Assembly (NCBI GenBank): GCA_934434925.1
Contig: CAKSAC010000003.1
Coordinates: 1 to 64,000, forward strand
DNA length: 64,000 bases
Direction of reading: 5' to 3'
From: an uncultured Eubacteriales bacterium
GTDB lineage: Bacteria > Bacillota > Clostridia > Oscillospirales > CAG-272
Below are positions 26,266 through 35,324 of this stretch, one piece after another (the stretch's first letter is position 1; every line of letters begins with the position of its first letter). The position numbers and the translations under genes are program-made. The notes beneath the pieces are model-generated. The model was not told the origin of the DNA. It made no database searches and saw nothing but the letters and a program-made list of their open reading frames with translations.

Positions 26266-26337
26266 ATGAATGATGATAGATTCAATCTATTATGCAACGG
26301 TGTGCCTGCACACACGATTTCATGAAAGGATACGCTT

Positions 26338-27972
26338 ATGAAAAAATTTTTGCGCATTCTCTGCCTCATTTTGGCGCTGTCGTTTGTGGTAGCGGCTTTT
26401 GCCGCCTGCGGCGATAAACCGACCGACACCACAACAAAGTCGTCTCAAACCACCAAGCCGAGCGGCGACGACAAATGGAAGGATGTCTCCTTCAAAGGAC
26501 AGAATTTCCACATCTGGATCAATGACTACATGGGCGACGCCGACGCACAGGCCGCCGGTGCCGATGTCTGCCTCCCCTACATGCGCGGCGTTGATGAAGC
26601 CGATGAAGCCGGCAGTAACACCGTGCTGGTCGAAGCTACCGAACGCTACGACAAAGTCCTCGGTATCCTCAATCTGGAAAAGAGCGATGTCCGCTACACC
26701 ATGGCCGGCTGGAAAGGCAATTGCGATTCCATCCTGCCCGACATTCAGGCCGTTGTCACCGCCAACGCCAAGGACGGCCCGAGCCTCGTTATCCATGAAA
26801 ATTACGGGATCGTGCGCGCCGGCATTACCGGACTGCTCTATAACGCCTACGACAAGGATCAGACCAACTATTTCGACCTGACTCACAAGGGCTGGTATCT
26901 CGATATGATGGAAGAAAACACCATCGACAAGAACAAGATTTACATGCTCTTCGGCGATTTCTTTATCGACCAGTTCCGCATGGCCTACGGTGTTTTAGCC
27001 AATACCACCAAGATTGAAGAAAAATACCGCCCCGACGGAGCCTCCAGCGGTGGCGTGACTGCGCTCTTCCAGCACGTTCTGGACGGAACCTGGACCTACG
27101 AGACCATGATGACCATCGCCGATGCCGTCCGCCAGGACAGCAGCGGAGAATGGGATAGTTCAAGCATCATGGGCGTAATCGGCTCGCAGTGGTGCATCCG
27201 CTCCTTCTTCTCGACCTCGGGGCTGGACGTTTTCCAGAAGGATGCCAACGGAAAAGTTTCCTATATTACCAATATCGGCGATGTGCATGACTGGGTCGAT
27301 AACTTTATCAGTATGGAAAGGCAGCCCTGGTTCTCCTATACATGGACCAATACGACAACCAGCAGCTCCCCTGCCCTGAACCCGAACCGCGAAACCGCCT
27401 CTACCTCTTTCGCGCAGGGACGTGCCGCGTTTGCCATCGGGCAGGCCGTTGTGACCTATGAAAGCGCCCTGATCCAGAACATGAACGACAACTCCGCCCT
27501 TCTGCCGAACCCGCGGTATTACAGCGAAGTGGAAAGCACCGAGTTCAATGACATCAAAAAGCTCTACGGAGCCATGACCTCGGATAACGCCAACAGCGGC
27601 GGCATTCTGCTGAACGCCAAGGCAAGCGACTTCACCCTGGCCTCCGCCTTCCTCCAGCTCATGGCCGAAAACAGCGAGAGCTTCATGGAAGAATATTACG
27701 AGACCAACCTGATGATCAAGGTCAATCAGTCGGATTCCCAGCAGCAGGTGCAGATGATCCAGATCATCCACGACGGGATCTGCTCCCCGATGTCGATGCT
27801 TTACGACAACTACTGCGCCAAGAGCCTCACGCTCAGCACCTATGCGGCTATGATGTATAAGTCGATTGACAATAAGACCAATTCGTTTGCTTCTGACTGG
27901 GCTTCCGAAGTTGCCGCCAAGAATACTCAGTGGGATAAGATCGTCAAAAACTTCGGCAACCCGGCCGACTGA
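26338..27972 (+). CDS. SBP-like lipoprotein, array copy 2 (subfamily A)
   Basis: 544-residue paralogue, closest to copies 1 and 5. Lipobox cysteine at 24; linker KPTDTTTKSSQTTKPSGDD. It carries the two invariant blocks of the array: the NYFDLT...GWYLDMMEENTIDK segment around residues 180-200, leading into KIYMLFGDFFIDQFR, and MAENSESFMEEYYETNLMIK near 440-460. The middle region (SMERQPWFSYTWTNTTTSSS, about residues 322-341) differs from the other copies, as does the patch near the C-terminus (LTLSTYAAMMYKSIDNKTNS). These are candidate ligand- or partner-facing variable sites. A strong AAAGGA site precedes the ATG. Confidence 0.82.
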   Translation: MKKFLRILCLILALSFVVAAFAACGDKPTDTTTKSSQTTKPSGDDKWKDVSFKGQNFHIWINDYMGDADAQAAGADVCLPYMRGVDEADEAGSNTVLVEATERYDKVLGILNLEKSDVRYTMAGWKGNCDSILPDIQAVVTANAKDGPSLVIHENYGIVRAGITGLLYNAYDKDQTNYFDLTHKGWYLDMMEENTIDKNKIYMLFGDFFIDQFRMAYGVLANTTKIEEKYRPDGASSGGVTALFQHVLDGTWTYETMMTIADAVRQDSSGEWDSSSIMGVIGSQWCIRSFFSTSGLDVFQKDANGKVSYITNIGDVHDWVDNFISMERQPWFSYTWTNTTTSSSPALNPNRETASTSFAQGRAAFAIGQAVVTYESALIQNMNDNSALLPNPRYYSEVESTEFNDIKKLYGAMTSDNANSGGILLNAKASDFTLASAFLQLMAENSESFMEEYYETNLMIKVNQSDSQQQVQMIQIIHDGICSPMSMLYDNYCAKSLTLSTYAAMMYKSIDNKTNSFASDWASEVAAKNTQWDKIVKNFGNPAD

Positions 27973-28016
27973 TTTTTGCGCAATCGTTTGGTCTTTTGCG
28001 CGACCGACTGTTTCGG

Positions 28017-28046
28017 AAAGCACCCCGCCCGGGGTGCTTTTTATTT
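28017..28046 (+). terminator. Terminator of array copy 2
   Basis: AGCACCCC/GGGGTGCT stem with a TTTTTATTTAT tail; identical to the copy 5 terminator. Confidence 0.9.
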
Positions 28047-28054
28047 ATAGCTTA

Positions 28055-28083
28055 TTGACAAAAGCTTTTCTTTCGTTTACAAT
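28055..28083 (+). promoter_or_regulatory. Promoter of array copy 3
   Basis: TTGACA at 28055-28060, 17-bp spacer, TACAAT at 28078-28083. It is identical, with its leader, to the copy 6 promoter. Confidence 0.9.
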
Positions 28084-28157
28084 GTATTTGGTGACAAAGC
28101 ATAATCATATCAACCGCTATGGGCTTGCACACACAATTATACGAAAGGGTATATCTT

Positions 28158-29801
28158 ATGAAGAAATTTTTGCGCGTCTTCTGCCTTCTCCTGGCACTTT
28201 CGTTTGTGCTGACGGCTTTTGCCGCCTGCGGCGAGAAAGAGACCGACACCACGACCAAACCGTCCAAAACCACGACCGCATCGCAAAACCAGGACGACCC
28301 GCCCGACAAATGGAAGGATGTCTCCTTCAAAGGGCAAAAGCTCCATATCTGGTTCAACGATTTTGTAGCGGACCCCGACATCCGGGCGGCCAATGTCAAC
28401 CATTGTCTGGATTATATGCGCGGCCTTGATGATACCGATGAAACCGGCAGTAACACCGTGCTGGTCGAAGCAACCGAACGCTACGACAGGGTCCTTAGCA
28501 TCCTCGACCTTGAAAGGAAGGATGTACAATATACCATGATCGGCTGGAAAGCCGTCCATCCCATTCTGGAAGATATCCAGGCCCTTGTTGCCTCCAACCC
28601 GAAAGACGGCCCGAGCCTCATGATTCATGCCAACTTCGGCCTTGTGCGCGCCGGCGTGACCGGCCTGCTCTATAACGTTTACGACAAAGATCAGGACAAT
28701 TATTTCGACCTGACAGACAAGGGCTGGTATCTCGACATGATGGAAGAAAACACCATCGACAAGAGCAAAATCTATATGCTCTTCGGCGATTTCTTTATCG
28801 ACCAGTTCCGCATGTCTTACGGCGTTTTAGCCAACACGACGAGAATTGAAGAGCGTTACCGCCCCGGAGGAACGGCCGGCGGTACCGCCGCGCTCTTTGC
28901 GCATGTGCTGGACGGAAGCTGGACCTATGAGACCATGATGGAGATTGCCGACGTTTGCCGGCAGGACAGCGGCGGCGAATGGAACAGTTCGAGCATCATG
29001 GGGGCCATCGGCTTGCGCTGGTGCGTCCGTTCCTTCTTTGCGACCTCGGGGCTGGATGTTTTTGAGAAGGATGAAAACGGGAAAGTCACCTATATTACCG
29101 ATGTCACCGCAATCCATAACTGGGTCGATACCTTCATCAATATGGAAAAGGAGCCTTGGTTCTCCTATTATTGGCAGGACACGGCGCACAGCAGCACCCC
29201 CGCCCTGAACCCGAACGAAAATTCGGCCTCCACCACCTTTGCCGAAGGACGCGCCGCGTTTGCCATCGGGCAGGCTCTTGCGACCTTTGAAAGCGCCATG
29301 ATTCAGAATATGCACGACAACTGTGCCTTTTTACCGTCTCCGCGCTACTATGACGAGGTCCTGAGTACCGAATTCGACGAGGTCAAAAAACTTTACGGCG
29401 CGCTTACCTCAGATGTCGCCAACGGCGGCGGCATTCTGATTACCGCCAAGCCGGAGGATTTTACGCTGTCCTCTGCGTTTCTCCAGCTCATGGCCGAAAA
29501 CAGCGAGAGTTTCATGGAAGAGTATTACGAGACCAACCTGATGATTAAAGTCAACCAGTCGGATTCTCAACAGCAAATGCAGATGATCCAGATCATCCAC
29601 GACGGGATCTGTTCCCCGATGTCGATGCTCTATGATTATTTTTGCGCCCAGAGTATTGCCATCCGTCCTTACGAAACCATCATGCGAGACTGCTTTGACA
29701 AAAAGAGCAACACGTTCGCTTCCGATTGGGAAAGCGAACTCGGTCCGAGAACCGCGCAATGGGAAAAATTTGTTGCGAATTTCGGCACAAAATTTGACTG
29801 A
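28158..29801 (+). CDS. SBP-like lipoprotein, array copy 3 (subfamily B)
   Basis: 547-residue lipoprotein of the second subfamily. The signal peptide is MKKFLRVFCLLLALSF with lipobox TAFAAC (Cys24), then a longer linker CGEKETDTTTKPSKTTTASQ with QDDPPDK that subfamily A lacks. The N-terminal mature region (FNDFVADPDIRAANVNHCLD, about residues 66-85) is strongly diverged from subfamily A, whereas the central and C-terminal invariant blocks are retained almost unchanged. The ATG at 28158 follows CGAAAGGG; an in-frame ATG 13 codons upstream lies in the conserved leader and is not used. From its promoter through about codon 30 the DNA equals copy 6 with one mismatch. Confidence 0.82.
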   Translation: MKKFLRVFCLLLALSFVLTAFAACGEKETDTTTKPSKTTTASQNQDDPPDKWKDVSFKGQKLHIWFNDFVADPDIRAANVNHCLDYMRGLDDTDETGSNTVLVEATERYDRVLSILDLERKDVQYTMIGWKAVHPILEDIQALVASNPKDGPSLMIHANFGLVRAGVTGLLYNVYDKDQDNYFDLTDKGWYLDMMEENTIDKSKIYMLFGDFFIDQFRMSYGVLANTTRIEERYRPGGTAGGTAALFAHVLDGSWTYETMMEIADVCRQDSGGEWNSSSIMGAIGLRWCVRSFFATSGLDVFEKDENGKVTYITDVTAIHNWVDTFINMEKEPWFSYYWQDTAHSSTPALNPNENSASTTFAEGRAAFAIGQALATFESAMIQNMHDNCAFLPSPRYYDEVLSTEFDEVKKLYGALTSDVANGGGILITAKPEDFTLSSAFLQLMAENSESFMEEYYETNLMIKVNQSDSQQQMQMIQIIHDGICSPMSMLYDYFCAQSIAIRPYETIMRDCFDKKSNTFASDWESELGPRTAQWEKFVANFGTKFD

Positions 29802-29806
29802 TCCCG

Positions 29807-29834
29807 AAAGCATCCCGCAAGGGGTGCTTTTTAT
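29807..29834 (+). terminator. Terminator of array copy 3
   Basis: AGCATCCC pairs with GGGGTGCT (one G-T pair), loop GCAA, then TTTTTATTC. Confidence 0.85.
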
Positions 29835-29844
29835 TCATACCTTA

Positions 29845-29873
29845 TTGACAAAAATCTTCTTTTCGTTTATAAT
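29845..29873 (+). promoter_or_regulatory. Promoter of array copy 4
   Basis: TTGACA at 29845-29850, 17-bp spacer, TATAAT at 29868-29873. Confidence 0.9.
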
Positions 29874-29944
29874 ATGATTGGTGATAAAGTACATTGCATG
29901 AACCGCTATGCGCTTACACACGATTTTGCGAAAGGGTACTGCTT

Positions 29945-31591
29945 ATGAAGAAACTTCTGCGCGTTTTCTGCCTCCTCCTGGCGCTTTCGTTTGTGCTGAC
30001 GGCTTTTGCCGCCTGCGGGGAGAAAGAGACCGACACAACGACCAAACCGTCCAAAACCACGACCGCATCGCAAAGCCAGGACGACCCGCCCGATAAATGG
30101 AAGGATGTTTCCTTCAAAGGAGAAAAACTCCATATCTGGATCAGCGACTTCATGGCGGACGCCGACGCCCGGGCCGCCGGGGCCTCTTCCTGCCTGATTT
30201 ATATGCGCGGCCTTGACGATTCCGACGATGCCGGCAGTAACACCGTGCTGGTCGAAGCAACCGAACGCTACGACAAAGTCCTCGGCATTCTCGATCTGGA
30301 AAAGAGCGATGTGCAGTATACCCCGGCCGGCTGGAAAGGGGACGGCAATACCATCCTCTCCGACATCCAGGCCGTTGTCGCCGCCAACCAAAAAGACGGG
30401 CCGAGCCTCATCATCCATGCCAATTTCGGCCTGGTGCGCGCCGCCATCACCGGCCTTCTTTACAATGTTTACGACAAAGACCAGGACAACTATTTCGACC
30501 TGACCAACAAGGGCTGGTACCTCGACATGATGGAAGAAAATACCATTGACAAGAGCAAAATTTATATGCTCTTCGGGGATTACTTCATCGACCAGTTCCG
30601 CCTCTCTTACGGCGTTCTGGCCAACACCACCAAGATTGAAGAAAAATATCGTCCTTCCGGCAAGACCGGGGGTACCGCCGCGCTCTTTGCGCATGTGCTG
30701 GACGGAACCTGGACCTATGAGACCATGATGGAGATTGCCGATGCCGTCCGTCAGGACACCGGCGGCGAGTGGGATAGCAGGAGCATTATGGGCGTGATTG
30801 GCTCCCCGTGGTGCATCCGTTCGCTCTTCTCGACTTCGGGGCTGGACGTTTTCCAGCGAGACGAAAACGGCAAACCCTCCTATATCACCGATATCAGCGA
30901 GGTACATGACTGGCTCGATACCTTCATCAATATGGAAAAGGAGCCTTGGTTCTCCTATTACTGGCAGGACACGGCCAACAGCGGCAGCCCCGTCATGAAT
31001 CCGAACCGTGAAACCGCCTCCACCACCTTTGCCGAGGGGCGCGCCGCCTTCACGCTCGGGCAGGCCGTCGTGACCTTTGAAAGCCCTCTGATTCAGAATA
31101 TGCACAACAGTTGCGCTTTTCTGCCGTCTCCGCGCTACCATGAAGAAGTCGAAAGCACCGAGTTTGACGACGTGAAAAAGCTCTACGGCGCACTGACTTC
31201 AGATATCGCCAACGGCGGCGGGATTCTGATTACCGCCAAGTCAAAGGATTTCACGCTTGGCTCCGCCTTCTTCCAGCTCATGGCCGAAAACAGCGAGAGC
31301 TTTATGGAAGAATATTACGAGACCAATCTGATGATCAAGGTCAACCAATCAAACTCGCAACAGCAGATGCAGATGATCCGTATCGTCCATGACGGAATCT
31401 GTTCCCCGATGTCGATGCTCTATGACTTCTACTGCGCCACCAGCGCCCAGCTCAACACCTACCTGCATCTTATGCGCCGCTCTCTCAACAACAAGAGCAA
31501 CACGTTCTCTTCTGACTGGGCTTCCGAGCTCGCCGCAAAATCCGCGCAATGGGATAAGATTGTGGAGAACTTCGGCTCAAACGCCAATTGA
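29945..31591 (+). CDS. SBP-like lipoprotein, array copy 4 (subfamily B, mosaic)
   Basis: 548-residue lipoprotein with the subfamily B signal peptide and TASQSQDDPPDK linker. It is a mosaic: residues around ISDFMADADARAAGASSCL and RYDKVLGILDLEKSDVQYT are intermediate between A and B, and the segment EPWFSYYWQDTANSGSPVMN (about 335-355) is identical to copy 1 of subfamily A and nearly identical at the DNA level. It ends NFGSNAN instead of the usual Asp. The ATG at 29945 has GCGAAAGGG upstream. Confidence 0.82.
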   Translation: MKKLLRVFCLLLALSFVLTAFAACGEKETDTTTKPSKTTTASQSQDDPPDKWKDVSFKGEKLHIWISDFMADADARAAGASSCLIYMRGLDDSDDAGSNTVLVEATERYDKVLGILDLEKSDVQYTPAGWKGDGNTILSDIQAVVAANQKDGPSLIIHANFGLVRAAITGLLYNVYDKDQDNYFDLTNKGWYLDMMEENTIDKSKIYMLFGDYFIDQFRLSYGVLANTTKIEEKYRPSGKTGGTAALFAHVLDGTWTYETMMEIADAVRQDTGGEWDSRSIMGVIGSPWCIRSLFSTSGLDVFQRDENGKPSYITDISEVHDWLDTFINMEKEPWFSYYWQDTANSGSPVMNPNRETASTTFAEGRAAFTLGQAVVTFESPLIQNMHNSCAFLPSPRYHEEVESTEFDDVKKLYGALTSDIANGGGILITAKSKDFTLGSAFFQLMAENSESFMEEYYETNLMIKVNQSNSQQQMQMIRIVHDGICSPMSMLYDFYCATSAQLNTYLHLMRRSLNNKSNTFSSDWASELAAKSAQWDKIVENFGSNAN

Positions 31592-31597
31592 ACCCGG

Positions 31598-31623
31598 GAG
31601 CGCCCTGCAGGGCGCTCTTTCCC
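31598..31623 (+). terminator. Terminator of array copy 4
   Basis: GAGCGCCCTGCAGGGCGCTC is a perfect 20-bp palindrome (31598-31617) followed by TTTCCC; the T-tract is short and overlaps the approach to the copy 5 promoter. Confidence 0.75.
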
Positions 31624-31625
31624 TC

Positions 31626-31654
31626 TTGACAAAAATATTCCTTTCGTTTACAAT
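31626..31654 (+). promoter_or_regulatory. Promoter of array copy 5
   Basis: TTGACA at 31626-31631, 17-bp spacer, TACAAT at 31649-31654. Confidence 0.9.
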
Positions 31655-31726
31655 ATTATTAGTGATAACGCATAATTGTAAGTCGCTCTGTACGTATAAC
31701 CGCTCTTTTGAAAGGATTTATGTGCT

Positions 31727-33361
31727 ATGAAAAAAGTTCTGCGCATTCTCTGCCTCATTTTGGCGCTTTCGTTTGCGGTAACGGCTTTTGCCGCCTGCGG
31801 CGATAAACCGACCGACACCACAACAAAGCCGTCTCAAACCACCAAGCCGAACGGCGACGACAAATGGAAGGATGTCTCCTTCAAGGGGCAAAAATTCCAT
31901 ATCTGGATCAATGACTACATGGGCGACGCCGACGCACGGGCCGCCGGTGCCGATGTCTGCCTCAACTATATGCGCGGCATTGACGACACCAACGAAGCCG
32001 GCAGTAACACCGTGCTGGTCGAAGCTACCGAACGGTATGACAAGGTCCTTAGCATCCTCGATCTGGAAAAGAGCGACGTCCGCTATACCATGGCCGGCTG
32101 GAAAGGCAATTGCGATACCATCCTGCCCGATGTTCAGGCCGTTGTCACCGCCAACGCCAAGGACGGCCCGAGCCTCGTTATCCATGAAAACTACGGGATT
32201 GTGCGCGCCGGCATTACCGGGCTTCTTTACAATGTCTATGACAAAGACCAGGACAACTATTTCGACCTGACCCACAAGGGCTGGTATCTCGATATGATGG
32301 AAGAAAACACCATCGACAAAAACAAGATTTACATGCTCTTCGGCGATTTCTTTATCGACCAGTTCCGCATGGCCTACGGCGTTTTAGCCAATACCACCAA
32401 GATTGAAGAAAAATACCGTCCCGACGGAGCATCCAACGGTGGCGTGGCCGCTCTCTTTGACCATGTGCTGAACGGAACCTGGACCTACGAGACCATGATG
32501 TCCATTGCCGACGTTTGCCGGCAGGATAACGGCGGTGAATGGGATAATGCAAGCATCATGGGCGTAATTGGCTCCCCGTGGTGTCTCCGTTCCTTCTTCT
32601 CGACCTCGGGGCTGGACGTTTTCCAGAAGGACGAAAACGGGAATGTTTCCTATATCACCGACATCGGCGACGTGCATACCTGGCTCGATACCTTCCTCAA
32701 TATGGAAAAAGAGCCTTGGTTCTCCTTTTCCTGGAAGGAGACGACCTACAGCAGCAGCTCCTCCCTGAACCCGAGCCGTGAAGACGCCTCTACCTCTTTC
32801 GCGCAAGGACGCGCCGCGTTTGCCATCGGGCAGGCCGTTGTGACCTATGAAAGCGCCCTGATCCAGAACATGAACGACAATTGCGCCTTTCTGCCGGATC
32901 CGCGGTATTACAGCGAAGTCGAAAGCACCGAGTTCAACGACATCAAAAAGCTCTACGGAGCCATGACCTCGGATAACGCCAACAGCGGCGGCATTCTGCT
33001 GAACGCCAAATCAAGCGACTTCACCCTGGCCTCCGCCTTCCTCCAGCTCATGGCCGAAAACAGCGAGAGCTTTATGGAAGAATATTACGAGACCAACCTG
33101 ATGATCAAGGTCAATCAGTCGGATTCCCAGCAGCAGGTGCAGATGATCCAGATCATCCACGACGGAATCTGCTCCCCGATGTCGATGCTTTACGACAACT
33201 ACTGCGCCAAGAGCATTTCGCTCCGTACCTACGGGGCTTTGATGCAGAATTCGCTTTTCAACAAGTCCAATTCGTTCGCTTCCGACTGGCAATCGGAAAT
33301 CGAAGCCAAAAAATCCCAGTGGAGCAAGATCGTCGCCAACTTCGGCAACGCGGCCGACTGA
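31727..33361 (+). CDS. SBP-like lipoprotein, array copy 5 (subfamily A)
   Basis: 544-residue subfamily A lipoprotein, Cys24 lipobox and KPTDTTTKPSQTTKPNGDD linker. It matches copies 1 and 2 except in two places: the mid-protein segment FSFSWKETTYSSSSSLNPSR (about 333-352) and the C-terminal patch ISLRTYGALMQNSLFNKS. The DWQSEIEAKKSQWSKIVANF tail is closest to copy 1. The ATG at 31727 is preceded by GAAAGGA 11 bases away. The stop codon region is followed by seven degenerate repeats of the last codons. Confidence 0.82.
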   Translation: MKKVLRILCLILALSFAVTAFAACGDKPTDTTTKPSQTTKPNGDDKWKDVSFKGQKFHIWINDYMGDADARAAGADVCLNYMRGIDDTNEAGSNTVLVEATERYDKVLSILDLEKSDVRYTMAGWKGNCDTILPDVQAVVTANAKDGPSLVIHENYGIVRAGITGLLYNVYDKDQDNYFDLTHKGWYLDMMEENTIDKNKIYMLFGDFFIDQFRMAYGVLANTTKIEEKYRPDGASNGGVAALFDHVLNGTWTYETMMSIADVCRQDNGGEWDNASIMGVIGSPWCLRSFFSTSGLDVFQKDENGNVSYITDIGDVHTWLDTFLNMEKEPWFSFSWKETTYSSSSSLNPSREDASTSFAQGRAAFAIGQAVVTYESALIQNMNDNCAFLPDPRYYSEVESTEFNDIKKLYGAMTSDNANSGGILLNAKSSDFTLASAFLQLMAENSESFMEEYYETNLMIKVNQSDSQQQVQMIQIIHDGICSPMSMLYDNYCAKSISLRTYGALMQNSLFNKSNSFASDWQSEIEAKKSQWSKIVANFGNAAD

Positions 33362-33480
33362 TTTTTGCCAACCGACTGACTTTTGCGCGGCCGACTGCTC
33401 TTTGCGCAGCCGTTTGGTCTTTTGCGTGACCGACTGATCTTTGCGCGGCCGTTTGGTCTTTTGCGCGGCCGACTGTTTCG
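33347..33480. repeat. Variable-number repeat at the 3' end of array copy 5
   Basis: About seven degenerate 18-20-bp units of the form GCGGCCGACTGATTTTTGC begin at the last codons of copy 5 and run through the spacer to the terminator. Two units follow copy 1 and three follow copy 2; the subfamily B genes have none. Confidence 0.9.
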
Positions 33481-33481
33481 G

Positions 33482-33511
33482 AAAGCACCCCGCCCGGGGT
33501 GCTTTTTATTT
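33482..33511 (+). terminator. Terminator of array copy 5
   Basis: AGCACCCC/GGGGTGCT stem with TTTTTATTTAT tail, identical to the one after copy 2. Confidence 0.9.
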
Positions 33512-33519
33512 ATAGCTTA

Positions 33520-33548
33520 TTGACAAAAGCTTTTCTTTCGTTTACAAT
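33520..33548 (+). promoter_or_regulatory. Promoter of array copy 6
   Basis: TTGACA at 33520-33525, 17-bp spacer, TACAAT at 33543-33548; same sequence as the copy 3 promoter. Confidence 0.9.
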
Positions 33549-33622
33549 GTATTTGGTGACAAAGCATAATCATATCAACCGCTATGGGCTTGCACACACA
33601 ATTATACGAAAGGGTATATCTT

Positions 33623-35275
33623 ATGAAGAAATTTTTGCGCGTCTTCTGCCTCCTCCTGGCACTTTCGTTTGTGCTGACGGCTTTTGCCGCCTGCGGCGAG
33701 AAAGAGACCGACACCACAACCAAACCGTCCAAAACCACGACCGCATCGCAAAGCCAGGATGACCCGCCCGATAAATGGAAGGATGTCTCCTTCAAAGGGC
33801 AAAAGCTGCATATCTGGATCAATGATTTTATAGCAGACCCCAATATCAGGTTAGCCAATGTCAATCCCTGTATCGATTACATGCGCGGCCTTGATGACAC
33901 CGATGAAACCGCCGCTAATACCGTGCTGGCCGAAGCCACCGAACGCTACGACAGGGTCCTTAGCATCCTCGGCCTCGAAAAGGACGACGTGCAGTACACC
34001 CCGACCGGCTGGAAGGGGAACGGCAATACCGTCCTGTCTGATATCCGGGCCATGGTCACCGCCAACCAAAAAGACGGGCCGAGCCTCATCATCCATGCCA
34101 ACTACGGCCTTGTGCGCGCCGGCATTACCGGCCTTCTTTACAATGTCTACGACAAAGACCAGGACAACTATTTCGACCTGACAGACAAGGGCTGGTATCT
34201 CGACATGATGGAAGAAAACACCATCGACAAGAGCAAAATTTATATGCTCTTCGGCGATTTCTTTATCGACCAGTTCCGCATGTCTTACGGCGTTTTAGCC
34301 AACACGACGAGAATTGAAGAGCGTTACCGCCCCGGAGGAACGGCCGGCGGTACCGCCGCGCTCTTTGCGCATGTGCTGGACGGAAGCTGGACCTATGAGA
34401 CCATGATGGAGATTGCCGACGTTTGCCGGCAGGACAACGGCGGCGACTGGAACAATTTGAGTATCATGGGCGCTATCGGACCTACGTCATGGTGCGTCCG
34501 TCCTCTTTTCGCCACTTCGGGGCTGGACATTTTCCAGCGGGACGAAAACGGAAAAGTCACGTATAGGGCCGATGTCCGCGAATTGCATGACTGGCTCGAT
34601 ACCTTAATCAATATGGAAAAGGAACCCTGGTTCGCCTATAACTGGGAGGATACCGAACACAGCTCTTCCCCCGCCCTGAATCCGAATAAAGACACCGCCT
34701 CCACCACCTTTGCCGAGGGGCGCGCCGCGTTTGCCCTCGGGCAGGCCGTCGCGACCTTTGAAAGCCCTCTGATTCAGAACATGCATGACAACTGCGCCTT
34801 TTTGCCGACTCCGCGCTACCATGAAGAAGTCGAAAGCACCGAGTTTGACGACATTAAAAAACTTTACGGCGCGCTGACCTCGGATGTCGCAAACAGCGGC
34901 GGGATTCTGATTACCGCCAAGCCGGAGGATTTCACGCTGTCTTCTGCGTTTCTCCAGCTCATGGCCGAAAACAGCGAGAGCTTCATGGAAGAGTATTACG
35001 AGACCAACCTGATGATTAAAGTCAACCAGTCGAATTCGCAACAGCAGATGCAAATGATCCGTATCGTCCATGACGGGCTCTGTTCCCCGATGTCAATGCT
35101 CTACGACAATTACTGCGCCCAAAGCACCTCCGGTATTCGTACCTTCTCCTCCATCATGTGCGATTCTCTCGACAAACAGAGCAACACGTTCGTTTCCGAC
35201 TGGGAGAGCGAACTCGGTCCGAGAACCGCGCAATGGGAAAAACTGGTAACCAACTTCGGCAAAAGAACCGACTGA
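33623..35275 (+). CDS. SBP-like lipoprotein, array copy 6 (subfamily B)
   Basis: 550-residue subfamily B lipoprotein, the longest of the six. Signal peptide and linker equal those of copy 3 except for a few substitutions. It differs in the first mature segment (INDFIADPNIRLANVNPCID), in one extra residue at IGPTSWCVRPLFATSG, in NWEDTEHSSSPALNPNKDTA, and in the C-terminal patch STSGIRTFSSIMCDSLDKQS, while the two invariant blocks are preserved. The ATG at 33623 has CGAAAGGG upstream. It is the last array member; an unrelated esterase with its own promoter follows. Confidence 0.82.
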   Translation: MKKFLRVFCLLLALSFVLTAFAACGEKETDTTTKPSKTTTASQSQDDPPDKWKDVSFKGQKLHIWINDFIADPNIRLANVNPCIDYMRGLDDTDETAANTVLAEATERYDRVLSILGLEKDDVQYTPTGWKGNGNTVLSDIRAMVTANQKDGPSLIIHANYGLVRAGITGLLYNVYDKDQDNYFDLTDKGWYLDMMEENTIDKSKIYMLFGDFFIDQFRMSYGVLANTTRIEERYRPGGTAGGTAALFAHVLDGSWTYETMMEIADVCRQDNGGDWNNLSIMGAIGPTSWCVRPLFATSGLDIFQRDENGKVTYRADVRELHDWLDTLINMEKEPWFAYNWEDTEHSSSPALNPNKDTASTTFAEGRAAFALGQAVATFESPLIQNMHDNCAFLPTPRYHEEVESTEFDDIKKLYGALTSDVANSGGILITAKPEDFTLSSAFLQLMAENSESFMEEYYETNLMIKVNQSNSQQQMQMIRIVHDGLCSPMSMLYDNYCAQSTSGIRTFSSIMCDSLDKQSNTFVSDWESELGPRTAQWEKLVTNFGKRTD

Positions 35276-35281
35276 TTCCGT

Positions 35282-35310
35282 GAGCGCCCCATGGGCGCTC
35301 TTTTTTATTT
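35282..35310 (+). terminator. Terminator of array copy 6
   Basis: GAGCGCCC (35282-35289) pairs with GGGCGCTC (35293-35300), followed by TTTTTTATTTTT. Confidence 0.9.
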
Positions 35311-35324
35311 TTCCCCCGGAAGGC

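Larger units (their letters stand above)
26008..26337. other. Spacer between array copies 1 and 2
   Basis: Contains a second partial copy of the 3'-end repeat (GCGGCCGACTG), the copy 1 terminator, a perfect 30-bp direct repeat (26068-26097 and 26141-26170, CGGCGGTTCTTCCGTGATTT then TTGGCGGGTT) and the copy 2 promoter. No gene is supported. Confidence 0.8.

Noticed and set aside
28119..28157. Upstream in-frame ATG 13 codons before array copies 3 and 6
   Set aside because: It would bury the lipoprotein signal peptide behind a polar extension and lacks a ribosome binding site; the internal ATG has CGAAAGGG.
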